Positions 27,551 to 35,292 of a DNA stretch of 64,000 nucleotides are shown one piece after another (position 1 is the first letter of the stretch; every line of letters starts with the position of its first letter). The translations under genes and the position numbers were made by a program. The stretch is from contig NZ_JANIPJ010000007.1 of assembly GCF_024623455.1 (NCBI RefSeq), forward strand, positions 62,001 to 126,000. Direction: 5' to 3'. This DNA comes from Paenibacillus soyae (GTDB taxonomy: Bacteria; Bacillota; Bacilli; Paenibacillales; Paenibacillaceae). The notes under the pieces are model-generated. The model was not told the origin of the DNA. It saw only the letters and a program-made list of their open reading frames with translations, and did no database searches.

Positions 27551-27616
27551 AAGACAAGAGAAGGACAGCTTCACTCCCTCCCGGCGCGGAGGGGAAGCTG
27601 TCCTTCTTCTGTCTTG
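27551..27616. terminator. Bidirectional terminator between pit and the YqfQ-like gene
   Basis: A 22-base arm from AAGACAAGAG to AGCTTC pairs almost perfectly with GAAGCTGTCC to GTCTT across CACTCCCTCC-GCGCGGAGGG. It serves both convergent genes. Confidence 0.85.
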
Positions 27617-27621
27617 CGGGG

Positions 27622-28170
27622 TTAACGTTTGCGCTTCGAGCCCCGGCGTCTTCCTCCCGCGTTCTTTGGCCTGCCGCTGCCCGTGCCCGTTCTGCGGCGC
27701 TTCCTGCGCGAGGCCGGTTTCCGTTCGACGTTGTTCTCGTCGTCCTGGGCGATCGACTTTTTGCCGAACGATCCGAAGAGCACCTTGACCATCGGAGCCA
27801 TCTGGGAGATGCTGCCGACAACCTTCTGCACCTTCGTCACGGTCGATAGAATGCCGTCGATGCCGCCCATCCGATCGACGAAGCCTTTGATTTCGTTCAG
27901 GTTCGCCATGCTCGTGAGATTGCTGAGCGAAAAGCCTTTTTTCGCCGGCGTTTCGGGGAGCTGCGGAGGCACGATGGCAGGCAGCATGCTCGGGGAGGCT
28001 GGGGTCTGCGAAATGTGCACGTTCGGCGGATTCTGGCCGTACATGCCATCCGGTCCCGTGTATGGACGGCTTAGCTGATAGGGAACTTGCCCGTGGGCGT
28101 GGTTCGGATGCCTTCCAGCGCCCCCATGGTTGCCGACGCCGGGGTATTGATGATGATTCAATCGGATCAC
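27622..28170 (-). CDS. YqfQ/VrrA-like basic protein
   Basis: A 182-residue protein with three zones. The N-terminus is His/Gly/Pro/Tyr-rich (about 1-70). A short hydrophobic-amphipathic core (about 78-140) contains NLNEIKGFVDRMGGIDGILSTVTKVQKVVGSISQMAPMVKVLFG. The C-terminal tail (about 145-182) is very Arg/Lys-rich and ends RRRGSKRKR. The central GGIDGIL-x-TV-x-KVQK pattern is that of the YqfQ-like family, whose B. anthracis member VrrA varies by tandem repeats; YqfQ proteins are often spore-associated, but their role is unknown. The start is uncertain: GTG at 28170 or a TTG three codons later, both weakly supported by AAAGGG. Confidence 0.7.
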   Translation of the reverse strand: MIRLNHHQYPGVGNHGGAGRHPNHAHGQVPYQLSRPYTGPDGMYGQNPPNVHISQTPASPSMLPAIVPPQLPETPAKKGFSLSNLTSMANLNEIKGFVDRMGGIDGILSTVTKVQKVVGSISQMAPMVKVLFGSFGKKSIAQDDENNVERKPASRRKRRRTGTGSGRPKNAGGRRRGSKRKR

Positions 28171-28332
28171 AACCCTTTTTTTTATTAGTCTATGGGTTAG
28201 GCGAAGGCGCGGATTGGACGAATGTCCCGATTCGGCAACAAAAATATAGATGAATGTCCCGTCATGCAGGATACCCGCCTTGCCTGCAAATTCAAAATTC
28301 TTACATTCTGTAATGCGTGAAATCGGTAACGT

Positions 28333-28361
28333 TTGAAAAAAAACGATTAAACCTTTACAAT
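28333..28361 (+). promoter_or_regulatory. Sigma-A promoter for yerC
   Basis: TTGAAA, a 17-base A-rich spacer and TACAAT, about 33 bases before the yerC start. Confidence 0.65.
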
Positions 28362-28393
28362 GATAGCAACAGTACTCATAGGAGTGAATGCGA

Positions 28394-28684
28394 ATGCAGC
28401 TGAAGAAGCTGAACGATAAAGCAATCGATCAATTATTCGAAGCGATACTAACCTTGAAATCCGTGGAGGAATGCTACGTCTTCTTCGACGATTTGTGCAC
28501 GGTGAACGAAATTCAGTCCTTATCCCAGCGCCTCGAAGTGGCGCGCATGCTGGGCAAAGGCAGTACATACAATCAAATCGAAGCGGAGACCGGAGCAAGC
28601 ACGGCAACGATCTCCCGCGTGAAACGTTGTCTCAATTACGGCAACGACGGCTACAAAATGGCGTTAGAACGAATCGGCCGCTAG
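28394..28684 (+). CDS. yerC: YerC/YecD-family TrpR-like DNA-binding protein
   Basis: A 96-residue protein. The second of two ATGs was chosen because GGAG lies 9 bases upstream of it but only 3 bases from the first. The sequence is helical with a helix-turn-helix: LSQRLEVARMLGKGSTYNQIEAETGASTATISRVKRCL. This is the TrpR/YerC/YecD pattern. The target is unknown. It follows yerB in B. subtilis too; here a phosphate transporter pair and a YqfQ-like gene are inserted between them. Eleven bases separate it from the chelatase gene. Confidence 0.92.
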   Translation: MQLKKLNDKAIDQLFEAILTLKSVEECYVFFDDLCTVNEIQSLSQRLEVARMLGKGSTYNQIEAETGASTATISRVKRCLNYGNDGYKMALERIGR

Positions 28685-28695
28685 GAGAGCAAGCG

Positions 28696-29469
28696 ATGAA
28701 ACAAGGCGTATTGGTTATCAGTCACGGGTCCCGGGATTCGAAATGGGTCGAGCTCGTGGACGCCTCCGTCCGCCAAGCGGCGGAGCATATGGCGATTCCC
28801 GTCGTGTCCGCTTTTCTGGAAATCGTGGACGGCCGGCTGATCCAAGACGGCATCGCAGAATTAGAGAAGATGGGAGTAACGGACCTATTCGTGCTGCCCC
28901 TCTTCGTATCGTCCGGCAGCACCCATGTCGATGAAATCGGGCAAGCGTTCGGGTTTCCCCCACTGACCGACTTCGAAGGAGACTTGGGTGTGTTTCGCGT
29001 GAAAGCAAACGTGACCTACGGGGCGCCGATCGACGACGATCCCGAAATCGCGGAGGTTCTCTACGAGAATATCCGCGAGCTGTCCCTCGATCCGGAACGG
29101 GAGACCTTGCTGCTTGTTGGACACGGCAGCAAGCTGCCGGTCTTCCACGAGCGCTGGCAGACGGGTCTGTCGGGTCTATGCGCGCGGCTTCGCGAGCTGG
29201 GCGGCTTCGCGCATGCGGACTACGCGATGCTGCTTCCGGATCAAGCGGCGGATAAGCTGCGTGAGTTGGAGAATTCGCGAATCGGCAACGAGGTAATCGT
29301 GGTGCCGGTGTTTTTGAGTCCGGGCTATTTCACAAGCCATGTCATTCCGAGCCGACTGGAAGGCTTGAGCTACCGTTACAACGGGCGCGCCATGCTGCCT
29401 CATTCCGCGATCGAACGGTGGATCGCCCGCCGCATTCAGGAATGGCTTGCTGGTGACGGCAAGGGCTAG
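28696..29469 (+). CDS. Sirohydrochlorin chelatase family protein (CbiX/SirB type, two domains)
   Basis: A 257-residue protein starting at the ATG behind AGGAGAGC; longer in-frame sequence overlaps yerC in another frame and is not coding. It has two repeated CbiX-like halves. The first has GVLVISHGSRDSKW with the metal-site His and LFVLPLFVSSGSTHVDEI; the second has LLLVGHGSKLPVFHERW and VIVVPVFLSPGYFTSHVIPSRL. These class II chelatases insert Fe or Co into sirohydrochlorin for siroheme or cobalamin. No other tetrapyrrole gene is nearby, so the metal and pathway cannot be fixed. Confidence 0.85.
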   Translation: MKQGVLVISHGSRDSKWVELVDASVRQAAEHMAIPVVSAFLEIVDGRLIQDGIAELEKMGVTDLFVLPLFVSSGSTHVDEIGQAFGFPPLTDFEGDLGVFRVKANVTYGAPIDDDPEIAEVLYENIRELSLDPERETLLLVGHGSKLPVFHERWQTGLSGLCARLRELGGFAHADYAMLLPDQAADKLRELENSRIGNEVIVVPVFLSPGYFTSHVIPSRLEGLSYRYNGRAMLPHSAIERWIARRIQEWLAGDGKG

Positions 29470-29497
29470 TGTTTCATAAGAAGGAGCGAGAATACCC

Positions 29498-30406
29498 ATG
29501 AAACGCGCAAGATTGATCTATAATCCTACCTCGGGCAGAGAAGAGATGAAGCGGCGTCTTCCCGATATTCTGCAGCGCCTGGACCAAGGCGGAATCGAAA
29601 CGACCTGCCACGCGACGATCGGCGAAGGGGATGCCACGCTTGCCGCGGCGGATGCGGCGGACCGCGATTACGATATGATCATTGCAGCGGGCGGAGACGG
29701 CACGCTGTACGAAGTCATTAACGGCCTCGCGAACAAGCCGAATCGCCCGCCGCTTGGCATCCTGCCCGTTGGCACGACCAACGATTTCGCGCGCGCGACC
29801 GGCATACCGAAGCATTGGGAATATGCGTGCGATCTTATCATTAATCAATATACAAGGCCCGTGGATGTCGGCGTGGCGAACGAGAAGTATTTCATCAACA
29901 TCGCGGGGGGCGGCTCGTTGACGGAGCTGACCTATGACGTGCCGAGCAAGCTGAAGACGATGGTCGGTCAGCTGGCTTATTATATGAAGGGGCTCGAGAA
30001 GATGACCCGCCTTAGGCCGACGGAGCTTAAATTCGTGGCGGACGGCGTGGGAGAGTTCCATGACGAATTTATGATGTTCCTTATTTGCAACAGCAACTCC
30101 GTCGGCGGCTTCGAACGGCTCGCGCCGGAATCGAAGCTGGACGACGGCCTTCTTGATGTGCTGCTGATCCGCAAGATGAATCTGGCGGAATTTATCCGTC
30201 TCGTAACGCTTGCGCTTCGCGGCGAGCATCTGAGCGATCCGCACGTGGTCCACTTCCGGACGAACAATCTCAAGGTGACGACGCCGGATTACGTGCAGTT
30301 GAACCTGGACGGCGAATACGGCGGCGTCTTGCCGGGTAACTTCTCCGTGCTGCCGTCCCATCTACGCATCTTCGCGGACGAGACGGGCGTGTCGACTTAT
30401 CAGTGA
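29498..30406 (+). CDS. dgkB: Diacylglycerol kinase DgkB
   Basis: A 302-residue soluble lipid kinase. It starts KRARLIYNPTSGREEMKRRLPDIL and carries the catalytic loop IIAAGGDGTLYEVINGL, then LGILPVGTTNDFARATG. The C-terminal beta domain carries DDGLLDVLLIRKM and LNLDGEYGG. DgkB recycles diacylglycerol released by lipoteichoic acid synthesis into phosphatidic acid. The gene sits just before rlmCD, as in B. subtilis. The ATG follows AAGGAGCGAG. Confidence 0.95.
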   Translation: MKRARLIYNPTSGREEMKRRLPDILQRLDQGGIETTCHATIGEGDATLAAADAADRDYDMIIAAGGDGTLYEVINGLANKPNRPPLGILPVGTTNDFARATGIPKHWEYACDLIINQYTRPVDVGVANEKYFINIAGGGSLTELTYDVPSKLKTMVGQLAYYMKGLEKMTRLRPTELKFVADGVGEFHDEFMMFLICNSNSVGGFERLAPESKLDDGLLDVLLIRKMNLAEFIRLVTLALRGEHLSDPHVVHFRTNNLKVTTPDYVQLNLDGEYGGVLPGNFSVLPSHLRIFADETGVSTYQ

Positions 30407-30442
30407 TGCGGCAACAAATACATGCAGGAAGAGCGGATAAGA

Positions 30443-31963
30443 ATGAGTAGAAGACAAAGCAAGGGCGCGGGCGGAAGCGGGAAGCCGATGAAGCAGGGCA
30501 AACCCGCGGTTCAGGCTGCCAAACCGCCTAAGCAGGCGAGATCGGCTAGACCGGCGAAGTCGGACAGCGACGCGCCGTTCCAGAAAAACGAAGAAGTGAC
30601 GGTCGAGTTCGTCGGCCTGACGCATGACGGTGAAGGGGTAGGCCGCGCTGGCGGCTATACCCTTTTTGTTCAAGGCGGGCTTCCCGGCGAAACCGCCCGC
30701 GCGCGCGTCATGAAGCTGAAGAAGCAGTACGGCTACGCGCGCCTCGAGGAGCTGGTGAAGACGAGCCCCGACCGGCAGAATCCGCCTTGCGATATTTTCA
30801 AGGAATGCGGCGGCTGTCAGCTCCAGCATATGGATTATGCGGCGCAGCTCGCATGGAAGCGCCAATCCGTCGTCGACAATTTGAAGCGGATCGGGAAGCT
30901 GCAGGTTGCCGGAGAAGATGGAGAAGAGGGGATCGTCGTCCACCCGACGGTCGGCATGGACAACCCTTGGCGCTACCGGAACAAGGCGGCCGTTCCCGTC
31001 GGAGCGGCGGATGACGGCCAGCTGATCGCGGGCTTCTATGCCCGGGGGACCCATCGCATTATCGACATGGACGACTGCCTCATTCAGCATGACCGCAACG
31101 ACGAAGTCGTTCGGGTCGTGAAGAAGGTGGCGCACGAGCTTCGTATTCAACCGTATAACGAGGAGACAGGTCAGGGCGTGCTGCGGCATGTCATGGCCCG
31201 TACCGGCGTCGTGTCGGGCGAGGTGATGGTCGTGCTCGTCACGAACACGCAGCGCATGCCGCGTCAGCCGGAGTGGATCGAGCATCTGCGCAAGCAGATC
31301 CCGGGACTGAAGAGCATCGTCCAGAACGTTAACGATAGGACAACGAATGCCATATTCGGCGATGAAACCCGCGTGCTGTGGGGCAGCGAAGTGATCTACG
31401 ACGAGCTTGACGGCATCCGCTTCGCGATCTCCGCTCGTTCCTTCTATCAGGTCAATCCGGCGCAGACGGTATCGCTCTACCGCAAAGCGGTTGAATACGC
31501 GGCGCTCACCGGCAAGGAGCGGGTCATCGACGCCTACTGCGGCATCGGCACGATCTCGTTGTTCCTAGCCCGGCAAGCCGGCCACGTCTACGGCGTCGAA
31601 ATCGTGCCCGAAGCGATCGCCGACGCGCGCCGCAACGCGGAGCTGAACGGCATCGAGAACGCCTCCTTCGAGGCCGGCCCGGCCGAGGTCGTCATGCCCC
31701 GCTGGCGCAAGGAAGGCATCGAAGCCGATGTCATCGTCGTCGACCCGCCTCGCAAAGGCTGCGACCCGGCGCTGCTGGACACGATCCTCGCGCTGCAGCC
31801 CGAACGCGTCGTCTACGTAAGCTGCAACCCGTCTACCCTGGCCCGCGATCTCCGCGTGCTGGAGGATGGGGGGTACAGGACCGTCGAGGTGACGCCGGTG
31901 GATATGTTCCCGCATACGGTGCACGTGGAGTGTACCGTGTTACTTAAATGGGCGGGGGAATGA
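30443..31963 (+). CDS. rlmCD: 23S rRNA (uracil-5-)-methyltransferase RlmCD
   Basis: A 506-residue RumA-type enzyme. It starts with a Lys/Gln/Ala-rich basic tail of about 45 residues, longer than usual, then a TRAM RNA-binding domain (about 50-105). Iron-sulfur cysteines lie in CDIFKECGGCQLQHM, with a further Cys at MDDCLIQH. The SAM site is VIDAYCGIGTISLFLA, the catalytic region VVDPPRKGCDPALLD, and the nucleophile Cys lies in YVSCNPSTLARDL. In B. subtilis the single enzyme methylates U747 and U1939 of 23S rRNA. The start is uncertain: ATG 30443 has GGAAGAG upstream, and another ATG lies at 30422. A terminator follows. Confidence 0.94.
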   Translation: MSRRQSKGAGGSGKPMKQGKPAVQAAKPPKQARSARPAKSDSDAPFQKNEEVTVEFVGLTHDGEGVGRAGGYTLFVQGGLPGETARARVMKLKKQYGYARLEELVKTSPDRQNPPCDIFKECGGCQLQHMDYAAQLAWKRQSVVDNLKRIGKLQVAGEDGEEGIVVHPTVGMDNPWRYRNKAAVPVGAADDGQLIAGFYARGTHRIIDMDDCLIQHDRNDEVVRVVKKVAHELRIQPYNEETGQGVLRHVMARTGVVSGEVMVVLVTNTQRMPRQPEWIEHLRKQIPGLKSIVQNVNDRTTNAIFGDETRVLWGSEVIYDELDGIRFAISARSFYQVNPAQTVSLYRKAVEYAALTGKERVIDAYCGIGTISLFLARQAGHVYGVEIVPEAIADARRNAELNGIENASFEAGPAEVVMPRWRKEGIEADVIVVDPPRKGCDPALLDTILALQPERVVYVSCNPSTLARDLRVLEDGGYRTVEVTPVDMFPHTVHVECTVLLKWAGE

Positions 31964-31998
31964 TTTTTTCCCCGCTTAAACAACACAGGTTTCTACTG

Positions 31999-32031
31999 AA
32001 AGACACGGAACTGAGCTTCCGTGTCTTTTTT
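31999..32031 (+). terminator. Terminator after rlmCD
   Basis: AAAGACACGGAA / TTCCGTGTCTTT around CTGAGC with a T run. It ends the dgkB-rlmCD unit. Confidence 0.9.
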
Positions 32032-32233
32032 GTGTTTGGATAACAGGTCAATCACGAATAAAGCGGCTTGGTTCTATTTGGATTAATTAGTGTCATCGGA
32101 GGACATCTAACCGAGAAGGATGCGCTAACGTTACAAAAAAGTGCTTATATGACTTTAAAGTGCGTACTTCTCAAAGGTATTCCGCTCATGCAGAATAAGG
32201 GCATAACAAATCCCTTACGAGTAGGAGCTGATT

Positions 32234-33310
32234 ATGATGAACGAAACATTAATGCAAGAGGAACCCAAAGTAGCGCTTGTTATTGGGGCGAACGGCGTTA
32301 TAGGCCGCAATCTTATCAATCATTTGTTGACTCTTCCGGATTGGGAAGTGATCGGGGTGTCTCGGAGAGGGGGAGAGGCCAAGGAACGGCTTCGTTACAT
32401 CGCGGTCGACTTGCTAAACACTGAAAGCGCGATGCGTGAGCTCTCCGTGCTGCCGGAGGTGACCCATCTTTTCTATGCGGCATACCAAGAGCGCCCGTCA
32501 TGGGCGGAGCTTGTGGGGCCAAACTTGGCTATGTTAGTCAACAGCGTGAAGGCGGTCGAACAGGGTTCGCCGCAGCTAAGGCATATTAGTTTAATGCAAG
32601 GTTATAAGGTATACGGTGCTCACCTGGGTCCGTTCAAAACCCCTGCCAAAGAAACGGACCCCGACCATATGCCGCCCGAGTTTAATGTGGAGCAGCAGCG
32701 ATTCATAGAGAAACAGCAGAAAGGCAAGGCGTGGACCTGGTCCGCCATTCGGCCTTCGGTGGTTGCGGGGTTCGCTCTGGGCAATCCAATGAATCTGGCT
32801 ATGGTCATCGCCGTATATGCTTCCATCTCGAAAGAACTGGGCATACCGCTGCGTTTCCCTGGCAAACCGGGGGCTTATAACACTCTGATGGAAATGACGG
32901 ACGCAGATCTTCTTGCCAAGGCAACCGTGTGGGCGGCAACCGATCCGAAGTGCGCGAATCAAGCCTTCAATATTAATAACGGCGATTTGTTTCGCTGGAA
33001 CGAGATGTGGCCGCTGATCGCCCGGTATTTCGAAATGGACACCGCTCCTCCCCTCACCATGCCGCTTCACGTTGTTATGGCGGATAAGGAGGACCTGTGG
33101 AACAATATGGTCCAGAAACACCAGTTGGCTCCGCATTCCTATCAGGAGGTTTCATCTTGGGCTTTTGGCGATTTTGTTTTCTCCTGGGACTATGATTTTT
33201 TTGCAGACGGAACCAAAGCGCGTCGTTTTGGCTTCCATGAATATGTGGATACGGAGAAAATGTTCCTAAACATCTTTGACGATTTCCGTCGTCGCCGAAT
33301 CATTCCGTAA
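32234..33310 (+). CDS. NAD(P)-dependent SDR, PRISE (progesterone 5-beta-reductase/iridoid synthase)-like
   Basis: A 358-residue Rossmann protein. The cofactor loop is LVIGANGVIGRNLINHL, followed by IGVSRRGGEAK, a second-strand basic pair that suggests NADPH. VTHLFYAAYQER, NLAMLVNSVKAVE and LMQGYKVYGAHLGPF match the ordered motifs of PRISE enzymes, including the Lys equivalent of the catalytic pair. The segment that carries the family tyrosine in plants (NFYYD-type) reads PEFNVEQQRFI, so the tyrosine appears replaced. WSAIRPSVVAGFALGNPMNLA and FNINNGDLFRWNEMW complete the pattern. The reaction is unknown, probably reduction of an activated enone. GTAGGAG precedes the start. It is convergent with an HxlR regulator, overlapping it by 11 bases. 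Confidence 0.82.
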   Translation: MMNETLMQEEPKVALVIGANGVIGRNLINHLLTLPDWEVIGVSRRGGEAKERLRYIAVDLLNTESAMRELSVLPEVTHLFYAAYQERPSWAELVGPNLAMLVNSVKAVEQGSPQLRHISLMQGYKVYGAHLGPFKTPAKETDPDHMPPEFNVEQQRFIEKQQKGKAWTWSAIRPSVVAGFALGNPMNLAMVIAVYASISKELGIPLRFPGKPGAYNTLMEMTDADLLAKATVWAATDPKCANQAFNINNGDLFRWNEMWPLIARYFEMDTAPPLTMPLHVVMADKEDLWNNMVQKHQLAPHSYQEVSSWAFGDFVFSWDYDFFADGTKARRFGFHEYVDTEKMFLNIFDDFRRRRIIP

Positions 33311-33680
33311 TAGGTATGGCTGGCGGTGCTCCGGCCTGGATCACCGCCTTTCCTTGATATTTCCTCGCGATATGCGAATCTCCCCACCTGCACATCATGT
33401 GTAGAAGCTCCTTGAGACTCCAGCCGTACGCAGTCAGCTCGTATTCGACTTTTGGCGGCACCTCATTGTAAATGGTGCGCTGAACAATGCCCTCTTCCTC
33501 AAGCTCGCGCAAATGCTGGGTGAGCATTTTTTGTGTAATGGTAGGAATTAATTGCATAAGCTCGGTGTTCCTTTTTTTACCGAAGGTCAGATGAAATATG
33601 ATAACGGGCTTCCACTTTCCGCCTATTACCTCAAGAGTTCCTTCCACTGCCGAATGGTAAATCTTTACCGGTTGCTCCAA
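33300..33680 (-). CDS. HxlR-family transcriptional regulator
   Basis: A 126-residue winged-helix protein. The start is TTG at 33680, backed by AGGTGGTG seven bases upstream. The HxlR pattern is complete: TLEVIGGKWKPVIIFHL, NTELMQLIPTITQKMLTQHLRELEEEGIVQRTIYNEVPPKVEYELTAYG in pieces, and the C-terminal helix. It has one Cys, in HMMCRWGD, whereas redox-sensing members carry a Cys near the N-terminus. HxlR proteins bind as dimers and often control oxidoreductases responding to electrophiles. Convergent overlap with the PRISE-like gene suggests it may control that gene. Confidence 0.92.
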   Translation of the reverse strand: MEQPVKIYHSAVEGTLEVIGGKWKPVIIFHLTFGKKRNTELMQLIPTITQKMLTQHLRELEEEGIVQRTIYNEVPPKVEYELTAYGWSLKELLHMMCRWGDSHIARKYQGKAVIQAGAPPAIPITE

Positions 33681-33851
33681 ACATGCACACCACCTTTTTT
33701 TGGGAGGTAATCGCTAAATCCAATATAGCATAACGGGATTTTTTATGTCTTGGTTCAGATTCATTTAAGAATGAGGCTCTATGATTGAACTATGACAGGA
33801 AGCGATTATGCGGCCTGATAACAAAGCTGCAATAACGAGGAGTGTTCAATC

Positions 33852-35102
33852 ATGAAATCAAAAAAGTTCAATCGGATTAGCGCCATTACGATGGCCTTAT
33901 TGCTTAGCGTAGCAGCCGGGGGATGCTCGACGGAGACCAACGGCAACAGCGGGAATTCGGCAACGACACAATCTGCAATCACAACTGCGCCGACCGGCAC
34001 AGCGGAGCCGACAAACGAGACGTCAGCAGTTGAAACCGATGCTGAAGTTGAAGCTGGAGCCGAAGCGGCGGTTCAAACCGCATCTGACCTATTCACCGAC
34101 AGGGATCTGGCTCAGACGGCGGACCTTGCGGCCGCAACATCCCTAACGCTAGAAAGCGGCAAGGATGTGACACTGACGAATGAAGGAGTCTACGTACTAA
34201 GCGGCGAGGCGGAAAATACGACGGTGGTGGTTGAAGCGGCCGAGGATGCCAAGGTTCAAATCGTTCTGGACGGCGTCCGTATAACAAATGAAGACGCGCC
34301 GGCCATCTATGTGAAAGCCGGAGATAAAGCGTTCGTGACAACGACGGACAGCGAGAGCTATATGGAGGTTTCGGGAACCTATACGGCAGATGGAGAAACG
34401 AATTTGGACGCGGTTATTTTCTCCAGATCGGATATCACCCTGAATGGAACCGGGGCTTTGGAAATTGCCGCTCCAACAGGCAACGGCATTTCTTCCAAGG
34501 ATGACGTCAAAATTACCGGAGGCGAATATACGATTCAATCCTCCGCAGATGGACTTGAGGCTAATGACGCCATTCTGATCCATGATGGGTCGATCACAAT
34601 CGATTCAGGCAAGGATGCCCTGCACAGCGAAAACGACGAGGATGCTTCCCTTGGGCAAATCATTATCGAAGGTGGTGCTTTAACGCTCTCCGCCGCCGAT
34701 GATGGGATTCGCGCCAACAGTCTTGTTCAAATTGACGGCGGCACCGTGAACATTGAGAACTCAGAAGAAGGCATCGAAGCCAACTATATTAGAGTAAATA
34801 ATGGTCAGATTACGTTGTACGCGAAGAATGACGGCATGAATGCCGCTCAGAAAATCGATTCCGAAGTGGCAATAGAAGTAAATGGCGGCACGCTTGATCT
34901 AAGCATTGGCAGCGGCGATACGGACGCCTTCGATTCGAACGGCAATATCTACATCAATGGAGGAACCATAAATGTAGATGCGTCTTCCGCCTTCGACTTT
35001 GACGGTACGGGTCAATTAAACGGCGGCAACGTGACGGTCAATGGACAAACCGTCACGGAGATGACCGCATCGCGCGGCGGGGGCAGAGGAGGCCGCCGAT
35101 AA
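33852..35102 (+). CDS. Carbohydrate-binding beta-helix lipoprotein, Cthe_2159-like
   Basis: A 416-residue protein with signal peptide and lipobox AAGGC at about residue 25. A Thr/Ala/Glu-rich linker runs to about residue 80. From about 85 to 400 it is made of repeating short strands of the type ITGGEYTIQSSADGLEAND, IIEGGALTLSAADDGIRAN and VNNGQITLYAKNDGMNA, i.e. successive turns of a right-handed parallel beta-helix, each with a conserved DG/DA/N position. Cthe_2159 of Clostridium thermocellum has this fold and binds polygalacturonate. The C-terminus is a short ASRGGGRGGRR tail. The role is likely surface binding of acidic polysaccharide; the pectin and xylan genes downstream fit, but linkage is inferred. 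Confidence 0.82.
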   Translation: MKSKKFNRISAITMALLLSVAAGGCSTETNGNSGNSATTQSAITTAPTGTAEPTNETSAVETDAEVEAGAEAAVQTASDLFTDRDLAQTADLAAATSLTLESGKDVTLTNEGVYVLSGEAENTTVVVEAAEDAKVQIVLDGVRITNEDAPAIYVKAGDKAFVTTTDSESYMEVSGTYTADGETNLDAVIFSRSDITLNGTGALEIAAPTGNGISSKDDVKITGGEYTIQSSADGLEANDAILIHDGSITIDSGKDALHSENDEDASLGQIIIEGGALTLSAADDGIRANSLVQIDGGTVNIENSEEGIEANYIRVNNGQITLYAKNDGMNAAQKIDSEVAIEVNGGTLDLSIGSGDTDAFDSNGNIYINGGTINVDASSAFDFDGTGQLNGGNVTVNGQTVTEMTASRGGGRGGRR

Positions 35103-35127
35103 GGTAAGAGCCGAATAGGAGCAAGGC

Positions 35128-35173
35128 CACAAAAGGTTCCCTTAAACGTCATCGTTTGGGGGAACCTTTTGTG
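35128..35173. terminator. Hairpin terminator after the beta-helix lipoprotein gene
   Basis: CACAAAAGGTTCCC pairs with GGGAACCTTTTGTG. The lower stem itself supplies the T-rich strand, since only a short mixed run follows. Confidence 0.7.
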
Positions 35174-35219
35174 TCTGCTAAATACTTTAAAACTTAAAAT
35201 AAATAGTATAGTTTGTACA

Positions 35220-35248
35220 ATGAAAACGCTTCGAATATTGATTATAAT
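35220..35248 (+). promoter_or_regulatory. cre-like site and -10 element upstream of the GH115 gene
   Basis: Bases 35220-35235 (ATGAAAACGCTTCGAA) match the CcpA consensus WTGNNARCGNWWWCAW at 14 of 16 positions. TATAAT lies at 35243-35248, so the cre would cover the -35 region, a repressing position. No good -35 element is visible. Confidence 0.6.
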
Positions 35249-35292
35249 GGTCAGATGCTTCGAAGAAGGCGATTGATTTAAGGGGGAAAAGC

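Noticed and set aside
32120..32180. HxlR operator at AAAGTGC repeats (AAAGTGC, 12 bases, AAAGTGC; then AAGTGCGTACTT)
   Set aside because: The repeats are direct rather than a clear inverted site and no promoter could be placed, so it is not listed as a feature.
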